From assembly GCA_033239005.1 (NCBI GenBank), contig BSQZ01000009.1:2115752-2179751 (forward strand): a DNA stretch of 64,000 bases, given 5' to 3'. The notes beneath the pieces are model-generated. The model did no database searches. It was not told where the DNA came from and saw nothing but the letters and a program-made list of their open reading frames with translations. This document shows, piece after piece, positions 1-13,145 of the stretch (its first letter is position 1; each line of letters opens with the position of its first letter). This DNA is from Lamellibrachia satsuma (taxonomy: Eukaryota; Annelida; Polychaeta; Sabellida; Siboglinidae). The position numbers and the translations under genes are program-made.

Positions 1-62
1 TGATGATGGCGAGGAGGAAATAAATTAACTTACTTACTCACTTACTCACTTACTTACTTACA
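1..62 (+). repeat. Probable 3' tail of a LINE
   Basis: An acidic GAT/GAG-rich end followed by repeated ACTT/ACTC units looks like the 3' terminus of a non-LTR element whose body lies left of the window. Inference only. Confidence 0.3.
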
Positions 63-356
63 TATGTTAGACAACTATTTGTAACATGTTATGTTCACAC
101 TATAAACAGTACTACCATATGTGTCATGCAGTGGATGCAACTGTTTCTGCCGTGCAATGAAATGCCGGCAAGTGGTCTACGCCCGCTTCACTGCAGTGAA
201 CTGGCTTATCGCTCTTGTTTATAGGGGGATGATTAACGATGTAACTCTATGGGTCTCCCTCTTCCTTTAAAAAAAATCCGGACGGGAAACTAGTTTCTTT
301 TTTACTAGACCTCGTCCGTACTGGAAGGCGGGAGGTCATCGTCGGCGGGTGTCGGC

Positions 357-411
357 GGGGCGGGGCGGGGCGGGGCGGGGCGGGGCGGGGCGGGGCGGGG
401 CGGGGCGGGGC
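357..411 (+). repeat. (GGGGC)11 G-rich pentamer tract
   Basis: Eleven uninterrupted GGGGC units on the plus strand, directly joined to the 65-bp minisatellite. Runs of four G spaced by one C fit the G-quadruplex pattern. Confidence 0.9.
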
Positions 412-1985
412 TGCACCATGAATGCTGGACCATGTTTTAGTGCAGCGATGTTCCCGGTCCTCGTTGTTGCTGCACCATTCATTGAATGCTGGACCATGTT
501 TTAGTGGAGCGATGTTCCGGTCCTCGTTGTTGCTGCACCATTCATTGAATGCTGGACCATGTTTTAGTGGAGCGATGTTCCGGTCCTCGTTGTTGCTGCA
601 CCATTCATTGAATGCTGGACCATGTTTTAGTGGAGCGATGGTCCCGGTCCTCGTTGTTGCTGCACCATTCATTGAATGCTGGACCATGTTTTGGTGGAGC
701 GATGTTCCCGGGTCCCCGTTGTTGCTGCACCATTCATTGAATGCTGGACCATGTTTTAGTGGAGCGATGTTCCCGGGTCCTCGTTGTTGCTGCGCCATTC
801 ATTGAATGCTGGACCATGTTTTAGTGGAGCGATGTTCCCGGGTCCTCGTTGTTGCTGCGCCATTCATTGAATGCTGGACCATGTTTTAGTGGAGCGATGT
901 TCCCGGGTCCTCGTTGTTGCTGCGCCATTCATTGAATGCTGGACCATGTTTTAGTGGAGCGATGTTCCCGGGTCCTCGTTGTTGCTGTACCATTCATTGA
1001 ATGCTGGACCATGTTTTAGTGGAGCGATGTTCCCGGTCCTCGTTGTTGCTGCACCATTCATTGAATGCTGGACCATGTTTTAGTGGAGCGATGTTCCCGG
1101 GTCCTCGTTGTTGCTGCGCCATTCATTGAATGCTGGACCGTGTTTTAGTGGAGCGATGTTCCCGGTCCTCGTTGTTGCTGCGCCATTCATTGAATGCTGG
1201 ACCGTGTTTTAGTGGAGCGATGTTCCCGGGTCCTCGTTGTTGCTGCGCCATTCATTGAATGCTGGACCGTGTTTTAGTGGAGCGATGTTCCCGGGTCCTC
1301 GTTGTTGCTGCACCATTCATTGAATGCTGGACCGTGTTTTAGTGGAGCGATGTTCCCGGGTCCTCGTTGTTGCTGCACCATTCATTGAATGCTGGACCGT
1401 GTTTTAGTGGAGCGATGTTCCCGGTCCTCGTTGTTGCTGCACCATTCATTGAATGCTGGACCGTGTTTTAGTGGAGCGATGTTCCCGGGTCCTCGTTGTT
1501 GCTGCACCATTCATTGAATGCTGGACCATGTTTTAGTGGAGCGATGTTCCCGGGTCCTCGTTGTTGCTGCACCATTCATTGAATGCTGGACCATGTTTTA
1601 GTGGAGCGATGTTCCCGGTCCTCGTTGTTGCTGCGCCATTCATTGAATGCTGGACCATGTTTTAGTGGAGCGATGTTCCCGGGTCCTCATTGTTGCTGCG
1701 CCATTCATTGAATGCTGGACCATGTTTTAGTGGAGCGATGTTCCCGGTCCTCGTTGTTGCTGCACCATTCATTGAATGCTGGACCATGTTTTAGTGGAGC
1801 GATGTTCCCGGGTCCTCGTTGTTGCTGCACCATTCATTGAATGCTGGACCATGTTTTAGTGGAGCGATGTTCCCGGGTCCTCGTTGTTGCTGCACCATTC
1901 ATTGAATGCTGGACCATGTTTTAGTGGAGCGATGTTCCCGGGTCCTCGTTGTTGCTGCACCATTCATTGAATGCTGGACCATTCC
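412..1985. repeat. 65-bp minisatellite, about 25 units
   Basis: A unit of 62-65 bp is repeated head to tail about 25 times, ending in a partial unit near 1980. Each unit carries the near-palindrome CATTCATTGAATG. Variation is mainly GGACCATG versus GGACCGTG and CCCGGTCC versus CCCGGGTCC. The GGACCGTG form occurs in consecutive units between about 1136 and 1470, which implies local unit homogenisation. The open frames here on both strands are repeat translations, not genes. Confidence 0.95.
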
Positions 1986-3008
1986 TTCTTGTTCGGCTGT
2001 TTCGGCGCGATCCGGTAGGTGGGGTAACTGATTTGGACCAATTGCGACTCTGCAGATGTATCAATGAAAATTGTTTTACGCAATTTGTTGATATATTTCT
2101 TTAAATGCAATAAAACATTGCACTTCCACTCAATATATTAATTACATGATCAAATACATTGTAAAGGTATGTCAGTTAATTGACGAAATAAAAACAAAAA
2201 GCAGGGAAACATGACGATGGAACACCGTTGTTTAGTTCGAAAATGACGCGTAAAAAAAGACAATCGTCTTGGTCAGATATATAGTAGGGGTTAAGGAAGA
2301 AGAGGGTCTGCAGTATTTCATTAAGAGAAGAAAGTTGGCTATGTTCGGGCATAGGAACAGAAGACCAGATATTGTAGTACTTACCAGCATAGAAGGAGAA
2401 CTTCCAGAAAAAAACGGAAATGTAGAAGAAAAATGGGCTAGCTAAAATAACAACATCAAACACTGGACAAATGGTGGACCCGAAGTAGCTAGAAGGCTTG
2501 CAAGGAGATGACATCGGCCTAACTGAGGCAATAGCTATACAGGAAGAAGAATCTCACTCTCGCTCGCCTTCGTAAACTCGTCAAGAACAGAGTCTGGCAG
2601 CGAACCAGTATTTTGACTGTTACCTTCAGATGGCATCACAGATTTGATTGATTCATGTTGGAACCATATTTCAGCTCAGTTGATTTCGTTTCGTTTATCA
2701 AGTCAAGTTTAACAGTGTTTCGTATGATTGCATACGCTCATAAAGTGTTACTCGTAGCTGATGAGTTCGAATCCCCGGATGTTTGCCCAGATTCTAATAA
2801 AAAATCCGAGTTCCGTCACAGTGACAGTGAACACAATTTGGAATGAGGCAGGTGTGAGGGCTACAAATGGTGGCGCCCCCTCACGGAGTCTCGCTAATCG
2901 TGGCTAGTATTTGATAGACTCATGCGGAAAATTAAAGGCCAGAGATAATTGTTTTTGTAACAATAACGACCATGCATACAGTGAAGGTGGTTTAAAGTTG
3001 TGTTTCAT
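1986..3008. other. Intergenic, no recognised gene
   Basis: Short ORFs occur on both strands (for example 112 codons at 2176-2514 on the minus strand and 63 codons at 2655-2846), but none shows a domain or splice context I recognise. A GTTCGAATCC B-box-like string lies near 2766 without a tRNA fold. Confidence 0.5.
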
Positions 3009-3080
3009 ACACGTATTACCTGTACGACACGTATTACCTGTACGACACGTATTACCTGTACGACACGTATTACCTGTGCG
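3009..3080. repeat. 18-bp tandem repeat x4
   Basis: Four head-to-tail copies of ACACGTATTACCTGTACG, the last with one substitution. Confidence 0.95.
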
Positions 3081-4094
3081 ACACTCGACTGGGTCAGCAA
3101 TAAACGAATATAATCACCGGTGTCATTTCTGAATTCGACCCATTTTGATATTTTCACTGGATATCGCATTACAAACGTCACTAGTCGGGCATATCGCCCA
3201 TTTTCAGTCCTCAGGGGTGTAAATGTCCAACAAAGTTAATTGCTTCGATGAAAAATGACGCAAACATTTTATTGAGACACATTTTGGTATTTCATAAGGA
3301 CAATGCAGTTCTATCAAGCCACATTGTTGACGTTGTGTGTCGTGGCCTTGATATAAATACGCCATATTTCACTTTATCGGACGAAATGTACGCAACTATT
3401 CGTATAATCATGACAGGAAACTTAATGAACGGACCCGTTGTGTTTGTACATTTAATGCGTTGCGTCTTATCGCACAGTGCCGCTTTTTCGAATACGCGGA
3501 ATATTTATTTGAATTTAAGTGTGAGCCTCTTTTCGAGGCACTTGTTGTCAGCGTTTCACTCAAAGCAACTTTTCTAACAATTTGTTTGCATTGGATTTAT
3601 GAAGTAACTGTTAGTGAATTGGTATATCAGTCTCTTGCGCAAAACATTTCTCCCGATTTTTGTGAAAATTGCATAATCTGTTAAATAGCTCGAATTTGAC
3701 GCCAACCAGTATAACGATAAACGTGTCTGGATGCCACGATGTATTCATGATAATCTATTGTACGGTGTAAGTGGTGAATACACATAATAAATAACACAAC
3801 ATGAACTTTTCTAGTAATCCCCTTAGAGAACATCAACTGAAATAGTGTCCACGCTATGAGTGTCATAAGAGTCGATTTTTTTACCACTGAACCGTTGAGA
3901 TAAAGCGAGACGGGGCTGGTTTGTCTTATAACCAGGGCATTTCATTCTTAAATGGATTCGCGTACAGCCACCATTATGTTCACTTATAATCTAATATATA
4001 CGTTAATTGCAAATGTTTAGACAATATGTGTCCTATATAATAATTGACAAGACTCTTTCGGGAACTACACTGCTCCCAGCGTAAATTAACTAAT
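3081..4094. other. Intergenic, no recognised gene
   Basis: Overlapping plus-strand ORFs at 3248-3684 (109 and 74 codons) resemble no family I know. The last bases before 4095 belong to a TTAACTAA-containing dispersed repeat into which LTR element 1 inserted. Confidence 0.5.
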
Positions 4095-4284
4095 TAAATA
4101 AATCCCATGTGTATTTGCATCGATGTTTAATGTAGTGCAACAACTTACACGCATCTTCAGCAATGAATAAACGAGTATAAAGCACAGTACCGTATGGGTC
4201 GATAATAAACTGTAGCGTTGTCAAATGCTCGAGAAATGATACCGGTTCAGTTCTCCTACAGTCCGCTAGGGGCACACTCCACTA
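4095..4284 (-). repeat. 3' LTR of element 1
   Basis: It aligns end to end with 7661-7850. Mismatches cluster in the first 60 bases on the plus strand, and the remaining 130 bases differ at only one position. The element's strand begins TAGTGGAGTG and ends GATTTATTTA. Confidence 0.92.
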
Positions 4285-4333
4285 TGCCCCCCAAGTCCTC
4301 GAGCCCGAGGGCTGACAATGGAAGTGTGACCCT

Positions 4334-5143
4334 CTACATTTCCTCCACTAGTCTTCTTGGAGGTTGCCGGGTGCGACCGCCAAGTCGCCGAACAGCGGGT
4401 GACGGAACAGGGGTCGTTGGCGGAACCTCAGCGGCCGGTGGCGGAACCTCGGCGGCTGGTGTGGGTGGGGGTGCGGTCGGCTGGAGCATCTCACGACTAG
4501 CACGAGGAGGCTGCCCGGCACCGGACTCGGGCCTGGCCGGGGTCGCAGGCACGGGTCTAGTCGGCCTGGATAGGGGCGACACTGGGTCGGCGGGCTGGGC
4601 TGGTGTCTCGGGTAGCATGGGCGACGGTGGCATGGTCGTGGCGAGGGGAATGACCGATGGTGAGTTGATCAACGGGGCCCTGGCGATATGCAGCGTGTAC
4701 TGGCGTAGGTGCTTCCTGTTGCGGAGCGTGACACGCCCCGACCCGTCCACTCGTATGACGTATTGGTCGTACTGTCGTACCTCAACCACGATTCCGGTGC
4801 GGTCCCACTTGGTTGGATGCGGGCCAACCAGGTTCTGTAGCCTTACGCAATTGCCGATAATGAGTGGAGGTAGGACCCGTGTGTGCTCCGACAGTCGCTC
4901 ATGTGCCCTCATGTGTCGGATACGTAGTGCGTCTTCTCTTGCTTGCAGTGTCTCGCGCCATGTCCAATGGGGTAGGTACTGTCCAGGCGGCACTGGGATG
5001 AAGTCCCGGATGCGGCGTCCAAAGATGATTTCGGCAGGACTGACCTTCGACATCGGATCTGGCGTGTTTCTGTAGGCTAACATGGCCCGTTGGAATGCGT
5101 CGGTGTTCAGGGCACCGCCTGGGCCCGTGCTGCCAACCAGCAT
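4334..5143 (-). pseudogene. Integrase C-terminal part of element 1
   Basis: This minus-strand frame (about 270 codons) carries the end of the integrase core (AYRNTPDP, SPAEIIFGRRIRD) and then a small SH3-like integrase C-terminal region (GNCVRLQN, DQYVIRVDGSGR, NRKHLRQY). It ends in a Pro/Ala-rich tail of about 90 residues. It lies downstream of the main pol frame and is in a different frame, so a frameshift near 5100-5160 separates the catalytic core from this end. Confidence 0.85.
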
Positions 5144-6992
5144 CCGTTTTCACTCCGACTTCTGCCCTGCAGTTGCTGTGTGGGTTTGCTACGCTGCTGA
5201 TGATGTGACGTATACCCCAGTTCTTGAGGAATGTCTTTGTAGCGCCTGCCTTGAACTCAGGTCCCCCGTCCGATGGGAGCTCCTCGGCGATGCCGAATGT
5301 CACGAACACTCGTCGGAGCGCGGCAATGAGGCCTTTGGAGCCCTCTGCGATCTCTTCTACGATAGGCCAATTGGAGTATCTGTCTACGGGGACGAGGTAG
5401 TGATGACCGCCGTGGCTGAAGTAGTCAGCGCGTATCGCCTGGAAGGGGTAGACTGGTCGTGTTGGTGGTGTAGGTGGTGGGTTTGGTTGTGACGGGGCCA
5501 TGCGGTTGCACGCTGTACAGCGTGCACGTGTCTCTTCAAATGCCGAAATCATATTTGGCCAGAAGAATGACCCCTCTGCTCGCGACACCATCATCGAAAC
5601 ACCCTGGTGAGCCGAGTGGAGTGCCTGCAAGACACTTGCTCGGAGAGTGGGTGGGATGACGATTCTGTCCTTGTAAAGGATGACGCCGTCATACTCGGTT
5701 ATCTTCTCCCGGTACTGGTAGTACGTGCGGGTGGCACTGGGCATGGCTGATGGCGTGTCAGGAAAGCTGTTGCGGATGGCATCCACTAGAGCAGACATGT
5801 CAGGGTTGCTCGCCGTGGCAGTGCGCACATCATCCCATGTGACCGACTTGATGAGTTCCGTGGCCGTGGACGCGCAAGTCTGTGAGCAGCGAGGTAGCGC
5901 CGGGTAGTCGCGGGATCGGAGTGCTCCGAGGGCTGCCGCGGCCACATCATTGGGCAGGTCGGGAGTCTCGGTAACGCCCACCGGGTGCCATGATAGGGCT
6001 TCTGCGACGGTGATACCGCGAAATCGATACCGCAGTGACTTCTCCTTAATGTTCCGCAAGCGAGGGTTTGGGATGTCGTCGAGGGCGCGGTCACCCAGCA
6101 CCTTGAGTAGTGGCTGGTGGTCTACTGCTACCATGAGGTCCGAACATCCCAGGGTGAAATGTCGAGCCTTGTCAAGGGCGTCTACAACTGCCCGTGCCTC
6201 GCCCTCGATGGGGGCATAACATGACTCAGGGCCGTGTGTGAAACAGCTGCCCTTCAGCACTACTTTCCAGCCCGACTTGCAGTAGAACGGTCGGACACCA
6301 GCGCAGTCACAGTGTTTCTGGACTAGCCGATACCCGAGCCCTTCCTTAGACCAGTCCGTGGCAAGACATGTCGGGCGTGACTGGTCGAAGATCCCGACCC
6401 CATGCCTGATCTGGTCGATGATCACGATTTTCGACTGCTTGAACAGGTGATCCAAATGTTCTGTCCAGGCGAACGGCTGATCTGGCTTCAGGAGTTCGCG
6501 GAATGGTTGCATGTGGTCCGCCACGGCGAAGGCATAAGCCACCTGGTTGACGAGGCCGAACCAGCTTCTGATGTCTGTGACATTCCTCGGTATCGGGAAG
6601 TCCTTTATCGCCTGCAATACCTTCGAGCATGGTTTCACTGACGTGGGTGATATCTCAAAGCCTGCCAACTCGACGGTGTCTTTGGCGAATACAAACTTGT
6701 CTGGATTCTGCGTGATGCCATTGCGGCCACACGTGTCCAGCCACTGCACTGCCTGCCAAAAGGCCTGCTCGATGCTGTCCGCCCACAGTAGGGTATCGTC
6801 GATGCATTTTGTCTTGTTGGGTATGTGGGCGACGATCTCATCGAACCGCCGTGTGAAGCCATCGCCAGACGCCACGTATCCTTGGGGTGCAGAGCGGTAT
6901 CGATAGCGGCCCCAAGGCGTTATGAACGTCGTGAGGTGCCGGTCGTCGGGGTGGAGTGGGACAGCGTGGTAGCCGTTCCAGGCGTCACACAC
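4899..6992 (-). pseudogene. Pol (RT, RNase H, integrase core) of element 1
   Basis: The minus-strand frame of 697 codons begins inside the reverse-transcriptase palm (DAWNGYH, then PQGY). The active site reads CIDD where YxDD is usual. The RT thumb (SWFGLVNQ), RNase H (ATDWSKEGLGY, then VDHQPLL), an integrase HHCC zinc finger (HSAHQGVS, then CTAC) and core carboxylates (RADYFSHGG, PSDGGPEF, CRAEVGVK) follow in order. The frame runs into unrelated sequence after the last motif because of a frameshift. Reverse-transcriptase finger sequence (KKNGKPRRTVNLQ) is readable in another frame at about 7000-7190. This is retrotransposon pol, not a host gene. Confidence 0.9.
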
Positions 6993-7090
6993 CGTTTTCT
7001 TTTTTCAATGATGCACCGATCTCGCTTGGTGAAAGGGTCTCTGGGTGTGGTGGGTCTCCCTGGTGGCACTAGCGTTGAGGGCCTGGAGAT

Positions 7091-7544
7091 TCACAGTCCG
7101 TCGAGGCTTCCCGTTCTTCTTTGTGCCAATAACCATGCGATGACACCAGGTGACGGGGTGCCAGTTGGTACATCGCTGCAGGAGGCCAGCGCATCACGGT
7201 GAACCCCCACGAGGTTCTTCCGTAGTCCCTCGGGATTGCAGCAATCTAGGAGTTGGTAAGCGAGGTCTGAACCGACGACTCGCGTAGCGTCTTTATATTC
7301 ACGCCAGCGTTGCTCGAAATACAGCCAGGGAGATCCCCTCATCGACAGTCGGGCGGTTAATTTTCTCCACCTTGGCCGTGGCGCCGGCAGCGCGGCTGGG
7401 CGTGGGCGTGTCGACATGCTGGCTCTGCGCGTGGATGGTGAGGAGTGTGGCTGCGAGCGCGGCGTCGGTGACATTCGGGCGGTATTCGCATCTGTCGACG
7501 GGGCACTTTACAGCTGCCGCGAGCGTAGCCGGATCCATGATCAC
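7091..7544 (-). pseudogene. gag remnant of element 1
   Basis: Two overlapping minus-strand frames hold a gag-like start (MIMDPATLAAAVKCPV) and, shifted, a capsid-like stretch WLYFEQRWREYKDATR then YQLLDCC and GLRKNL. Around 7195 the sequence passes straight into reverse-transcriptase finger coding, so nucleocapsid and protease are deleted. Placing it as gag rests on position and the W..RW..YK pattern. Confidence 0.7.
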
Positions 7545-7660
7545 AACGACAGATTATGCACCAGGTGCGACCACCGTATTTGCGTAAGCGGGCGTGAGCG
7601 ATAATAGGCCGGACCGTCGACGAATGCTTAATACACTGCTGCAGATTGTCCGTTTATTCA

Positions 7661-7850
7661 TAAATAACACCCTTGTGTATTTGCTTTGATGTTTAATGTA
7701 GTGCTACTACTTACACGCATCTTCAGCAATGAATAAACGAGTATAAAGCACAGTACCGTATGGGTAGATAATAAACTGTAGCGTTGTCAAATGCTCGAGA
7801 AATGATACCGGTTCAGTTCTCCTACAGTCCGCTAGGGGCACACTCCACTA
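7661..7850 (-). repeat. 5' LTR of element 1
   Basis: Partner of 4095-4284. The CTAAT duplication follows at 7851-7855. I could not see a clear TGG-type primer-binding site inside the LTR. Confidence 0.92.
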
Positions 7851-7985
7851 CTAATTAACTAAAGCGCCACAGAAATGCCATTTATTGTGTACTTCTTAAC
7901 TACTAAAAGTACTCGTACGGTCCTTGCTCTCAATGTATATTAACTAATTAACTAAAACGCCCTGGGGATGTCATGTATGGTGTTA
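7851..7985. repeat. Dispersed repeat hosting LTR element 1
   Basis: TTAACTAAAGCGCCACAGAA at 7855 and a related block at 7935-7980 match, in inverse orientation, 35907-35965 (ACGCCATGGAAATGCCATTT). The same TTAACTAA start abuts the left side of LTR element 1, so that element inserted into this repeat. Confidence 0.6.
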
Positions 7986-8029
7986 CTGTTTTAACAAGTG
8001 AACGCTGGTTTTTAACCAGCAAAAGCGTT

Positions 8030-9544
<1,515 letters not shown>

Positions 9545-9545
<1 letters not shown>

Positions 9546-9660
9546 GCCCTTTCGGGACATTTCCCTCGGTGGAAATTTACCACAAAACGCCCGACCATGA
9601 AAACTGGGTTAGGAACACTTGACGATAAGACAAGATGGGGATAAGTCAAAGGACTGGATA
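9545..9660 (-). repeat. Dispersed repeat, copy 1
   Basis: On the minus strand this matches 35787-35900 over about 115 bp, including ATGGTCGGGCGTT and AAATGTCCCGAAAGGGCAC. It lies directly after the LINE 3' region. Confidence 0.8.
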
Positions 9661-10086
9661 GTTTATAAATGACAGAGCTGGGGCACACAATGGAAACATT
9701 CATAATTAAAGCTTTAGCAAATAAAACAATTAAGACAACTGTTAACTTAGTGAAATGTGTATAATGTGTAAACATCAGAGGTTTACTTTCGAAGCATTTA
9801 AATTTGATGTAATTTTGCTATTGGGATCAAAGATTAGAATGTCGTCAATAAAATGCTGCGCGACAACTATACAGTCCATGAGCCAGATAAGCAAATAGAA
9901 AATTCTAATATGCATTTTTTTTAGCATAATACCCCTAATTAAACTTTCTATATGATAGACTTGCTCAAGTGGTAGCTTATAGTGTTATATCTGTAGTTCT
10001 TCATAGGTGGGTCAGTGCCGACCGGAAGCTAAAAACCAAGACAAAATACAATCATAATTATTTTTTTGGCGCATTGGGGAAGGTGG
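9661..10086. other. Intergenic, nothing recognised
   Basis: AT-rich sequence with no supported ORF. Confidence 0.5.
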
Positions 10087-10259
10087 GGCATGTCCGCACG
10101 CTGAGGCATGTTCGCAAGCTGAGGCATGTCCGCACGCTGAGGCATGTCCGCACGCTGAGGCATGTCCGTACGCTGAGGCATGTCCGCACGCTGAGGCATG
10201 TCCGCACGCTGAGGCATGTCCGCACGCTGAGGCATGTCCGCACGCTGAGGCATGTCCGT
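10087..10259. repeat. 18-bp minisatellite, about 9.5 units
   Basis: CTGAGGCATGTCCGCACG is repeated head to tail with few substitutions. Since 18 is a multiple of three, all frames stay open on both strands and give spurious ORFs. Confidence 0.95.
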
Positions 10260-10318
10260 ACATCTGGTTATTGACCAAACCGCGCAATATTTGGTTTCAA
10301 AACTGTTTTCTACAGTAG

Positions 10319-10428
10319 CATCTCACTCATACATCTAACTCATACATCTCACTCATACATCTAACTCATACATCTCACTTATACATCTAACTCATACATC
10401 TCATTCATACATCTAACTCATATATCGA
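10319..10428. repeat. 13-bp tandem repeat (CATCTMACTCATA)n
   Basis: About eight units, alternating CATCTCACTCATA and CATCTAACTCATA. Confidence 0.9.
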
Positions 10429-10840
10429 ACTACGAGCATCTGAACCCGCGAATTGAACTTATTTGTGTCGGTAAGAAATTATAAACTAAAATGTTGTTTT
10501 TGCAGAATCTAGTGTAATGTTATACACATTATATTGATACGTAACTCACACTCTCAATAACATATGCGTATTGGTGTGTTTATGCGTTTTTGGAATGTGT
10601 ACCATTAGTGCTGTCGTTGCACAAATAAACTTTACCTCCCCAGACCGCGTGTACGGGAAATTGACAACAGTCGTGTGCGGATATGCCCCAGTGCAACCTA
10701 GTGGCACGACGTAGATTAATTCACTAGCATTGTGTGCGTTAATGTGTGTTAATGTGCGTTAATGTGCATTGTATTTACCCATAAAGCGTGGAATTTGTCT
10801 CAATACTGGTTGACTGGAAATTGTGGAGGTTTGTCTAAAA
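10429..10840. other. Intergenic, nothing recognised
   Basis: No supported ORF. A short GTGTGCGTTAAT repeat lies at 10732-10770. Confidence 0.5.
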
Positions 10841-10849
10841 ATAGGTGGA

Positions 10850-10970
10850 ATAAAATAGTCAACACAACAAGGCGGGGCCAGGCGCAGAACTAGCTTTATT
10901 ATCCTTGCTACACGAGATGGCGATATATCAAAACAGTAGGTGGCAGCACCAGACGGTAGTAATGTCTATT
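10850..10970 (-). repeat. 3' LTR of element 2
   Basis: Aligns with 13663-13790, sharing AACAAGGCGGGGCCAGGCGC-like sequence and CAGTAGGTGGCAGCACCAG. AATAAAGC on the minus strand is a likely polyadenylation signal in the LTR. Confidence 0.88.
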
Positions 10971-11399
10971 GCATCTCCCCGAACTTCATAAAATTACACA
11001 TTGCTTCTAAAAAATAAACATTCGACATGCTGAAATAAAACTACAGTGCAGCATAACTGTTTGTCGAAACTACGTAGTTTTACATGAAACCTTCAAATCG
11101 TTTTGGTTCACTCTTAACCTTGTGTGGACGAATTGGGAGGAGCTGGTATAGAAGGTGTAACGTTTGTACTAGTAGTCTTAGGTGAGGATGGAGATCCCAC
11201 TTGTTAGGACTACGGGAGATGGTACAGGAGGGGCAGGCCACGGAGCGGGGTCAGGTTAGTGTGGTCAATATCTCAACGGCTCAATATCAGTGTTGACCTT
11301 TCGGAAATGACTTCGCACTTTGACCTCCTGGGCTCTTTGTGCGGTTATTATTGCACCATCGCTGTCTATGACTTCAAAAGGCTATTGCTGCAATTTTGG

Positions 11400-12171
11400 C
11401 ACTAGTTTCCCTTGCTGCGTCACATTCTTCAACTACACTTTGTCTCCAATGTCAATTTCAGACTTGGTTATATTTCTCCGTGCCTCTGCATACTCTTTCA
11501 TCTTGTTTTTTGCCATCTGATCCTTCTAATAGAGTCTTTCATCTGTTTCCACACCATGCATCTCGTGTAGCTTCATCTTCAATGGTACAACGTTCAAGAC
11601 AGTTGCTGGTGGTTGGTCTGTCGATTTGTGCAGGGTAGCTCTGTCGTTTCTCAGAAAGCGGTACAGCTCCTGTTTCCAGGGTTTACCTTCTACTTGTGCA
11701 CACTTGCAGACTTTCCCTGTGGTTCTCATAAACCTTTCAGCTACACTATTGGCTTCTGGTCAATATGGCGTTATCCGCTGATGGCGGAAACCTTGGTTGA
11801 CCGCGACCCTTCTAAATTCTTTGCTTTGGAACGGAGTCCCATTGTCTGTCTTCAGATTGTCTGGGAAACCTCTTGATGAGAATATCTTGTCGAAGACACT
11901 TCGACTTCAGGAAATCTGGAGTCCTCGTCCATGATGACAAGTAGATAGTCACCTGAGGGTAATGGTCCATACAAATCTGCGCAGAGATGAGACCAGACAT
12001 AACTAATGGTTCCTTTCGCTTTGGGTCATAAGCTGCTTTGCGAGCTATGCACTCTTCGAGCAACCAGGTTACCATAACGTCAATTCTGGGAAACCACACT
12101 TTCTCTCTGGGGAGAGCCTTTGTCTTGTTTATTCCTTGATTGCCTTCGTGGGCCAGTTGGATTACCATGTG
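11400..12171 (-). pseudogene. Integrase remnant of element 2
   Basis: Minus-strand pieces hold an HHCC-like start (HEGNQGINKTK, then CIARKAAYDPKRKEP), a catalytic-core portion with a damaged first motif (ICMDHYPQ), and in a second frame the C-terminal part (ERFMRTTGK, WKQELYRFLRNDRATLHKST, PPATVLN). Several stops and frame changes separate them. Confidence 0.8.
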
Positions 12172-13145
12172 CTACAGACATGCTGGAACTGCTATACGAG
12201 TTCTTCTTAGGACGAGTTCGTCTTGTGCTACAGTCAGTTCATTTCCAACTGTTCTGTACGATTGCATTGCTTCAAATTCCACACTTGGATCTTGTTCATA
12301 ATTGGTTACAAAGAGATACAGTTTCCCTATTAATAGAAGATATTTGACAACACTCAGAGTTGGGTCTGCCAACGTGGCTTCTAGAACTTCTGTGCTATTC
12401 GTTGCCTTTAGGATACTTTCCTCTGTGAAAAAAATCACATACTCTTCTGCTACGAGTTCCTCTCGAGGACACTTGTGGTGGCGAGATAGGTAGTCTGAAG
12501 GGTTATATTTACCCTTGTGGTACTCGACAACTGGTTGGTAAGGCAGCAGCCTCATAGCCCATCTCTCCAACCGCGCGGGTAGCTTGGCGCCGGTGTGTCC
12601 AAACAACGTATGGAACGGCTTGTGGACGGTGACCACTTTAACTGACACCCCGTAAACATACACGTAAAAATATTCAGAGGCCCAGACGTCTGCCAGCGCT
12701 CCCATAAGCAACCATTTGGGGCGTCTTGTCATGGTGCTGTACTAGCATCGCATCTAGCCCTACAGGAGATGCATCGTCAAAATAAACAACAACTAGAGAC
12801 GTACCCAGAATAGTCTTTATCGTCTCATACGCTCACTAGTGTTCGAGTTCCCACTTGAACCCTTGCTCCTTGCATGTAAGCTTCTGCAGCTGAACTGCTA
12901 CTGTTGAGTAGTTGGGGATAAACCTTGCGAGGCAGTTTGTCATTCCCAACAAACTTTAGACTTCTCCTACATTTATAGGCGATTCCATGTCTAGGAGCAC
13001 TTCAACTGTCTTCAGATCTGGTTTGATTTGAGAATACCATACCATAGAACTCCACTTTTGGCTTTCTGAACACACACTTGACTAGATTTGCTCTGAGTTC
13101 GTTCTCTTCGAACCTCTTCAACACTTGATCCAAGTACTTGTCATG
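12172..13145 (-). pseudogene. RT thumb and RNase H remnant of element 2
   Basis: Reading on the minus strand, HDKYLDQVLKRFEENELRAN and CVFRKPKVEFYGMVFS are the RT palm/thumb. The connection region up to 12740 is broken by stops. VVTVHKPFHTLFG, LERWAMRLLPYQPVVEYHKG and NPSDYLSRH are RNase H and the following linker. The RT fingers and YxDD palm are missing. Confidence 0.85.

Larger units (their letters stand above)
4095..7850 (-). mobile_element. Ty3-type LTR retrotransposon 1, internally deleted
   Basis: The element is bounded by two direct repeats of 190 bp (LTRs) and by a 5-bp direct repeat CTAAT at 4090-4094 and 7851-7855, the expected target-site duplication. Reading on the minus strand, the order is 5' LTR, gag remnant, reverse transcriptase, RNase H, integrase, a G-rich polypurine-like run just before the 3' LTR (about 4285-4300), and 3' LTR. 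At about 3.76 kb it is shorter than a complete Ty3-type element. The missing part is the gag nucleocapsid, protease and start of reverse transcriptase. The reading frame is broken, so it is not autonomous. Confidence 0.93.

Noticed and set aside
2740..2790. tRNA or SINE head from GTTCGAATCCCC
   Set aside because: Only a B-box-like string; no matching stems, A box or SINE body.
3248..3684. Overlapping ORFs as a small gene
   Set aside because: No recognisable domain, no signal peptide, two competing frames; insufficient support.
4218..5075. 285-codon plus-strand ORF
   Set aside because: Antisense shadow of the integrase end and Pro/Ala-rich tail of LTR element 1.
10012..10287. HASACGHASACG-type ORFs as a repeat protein
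   Set aside because: The 18-bp array keeps all frames open; three overlapping frames on the minus strand and one on the plus show this is an artefact.
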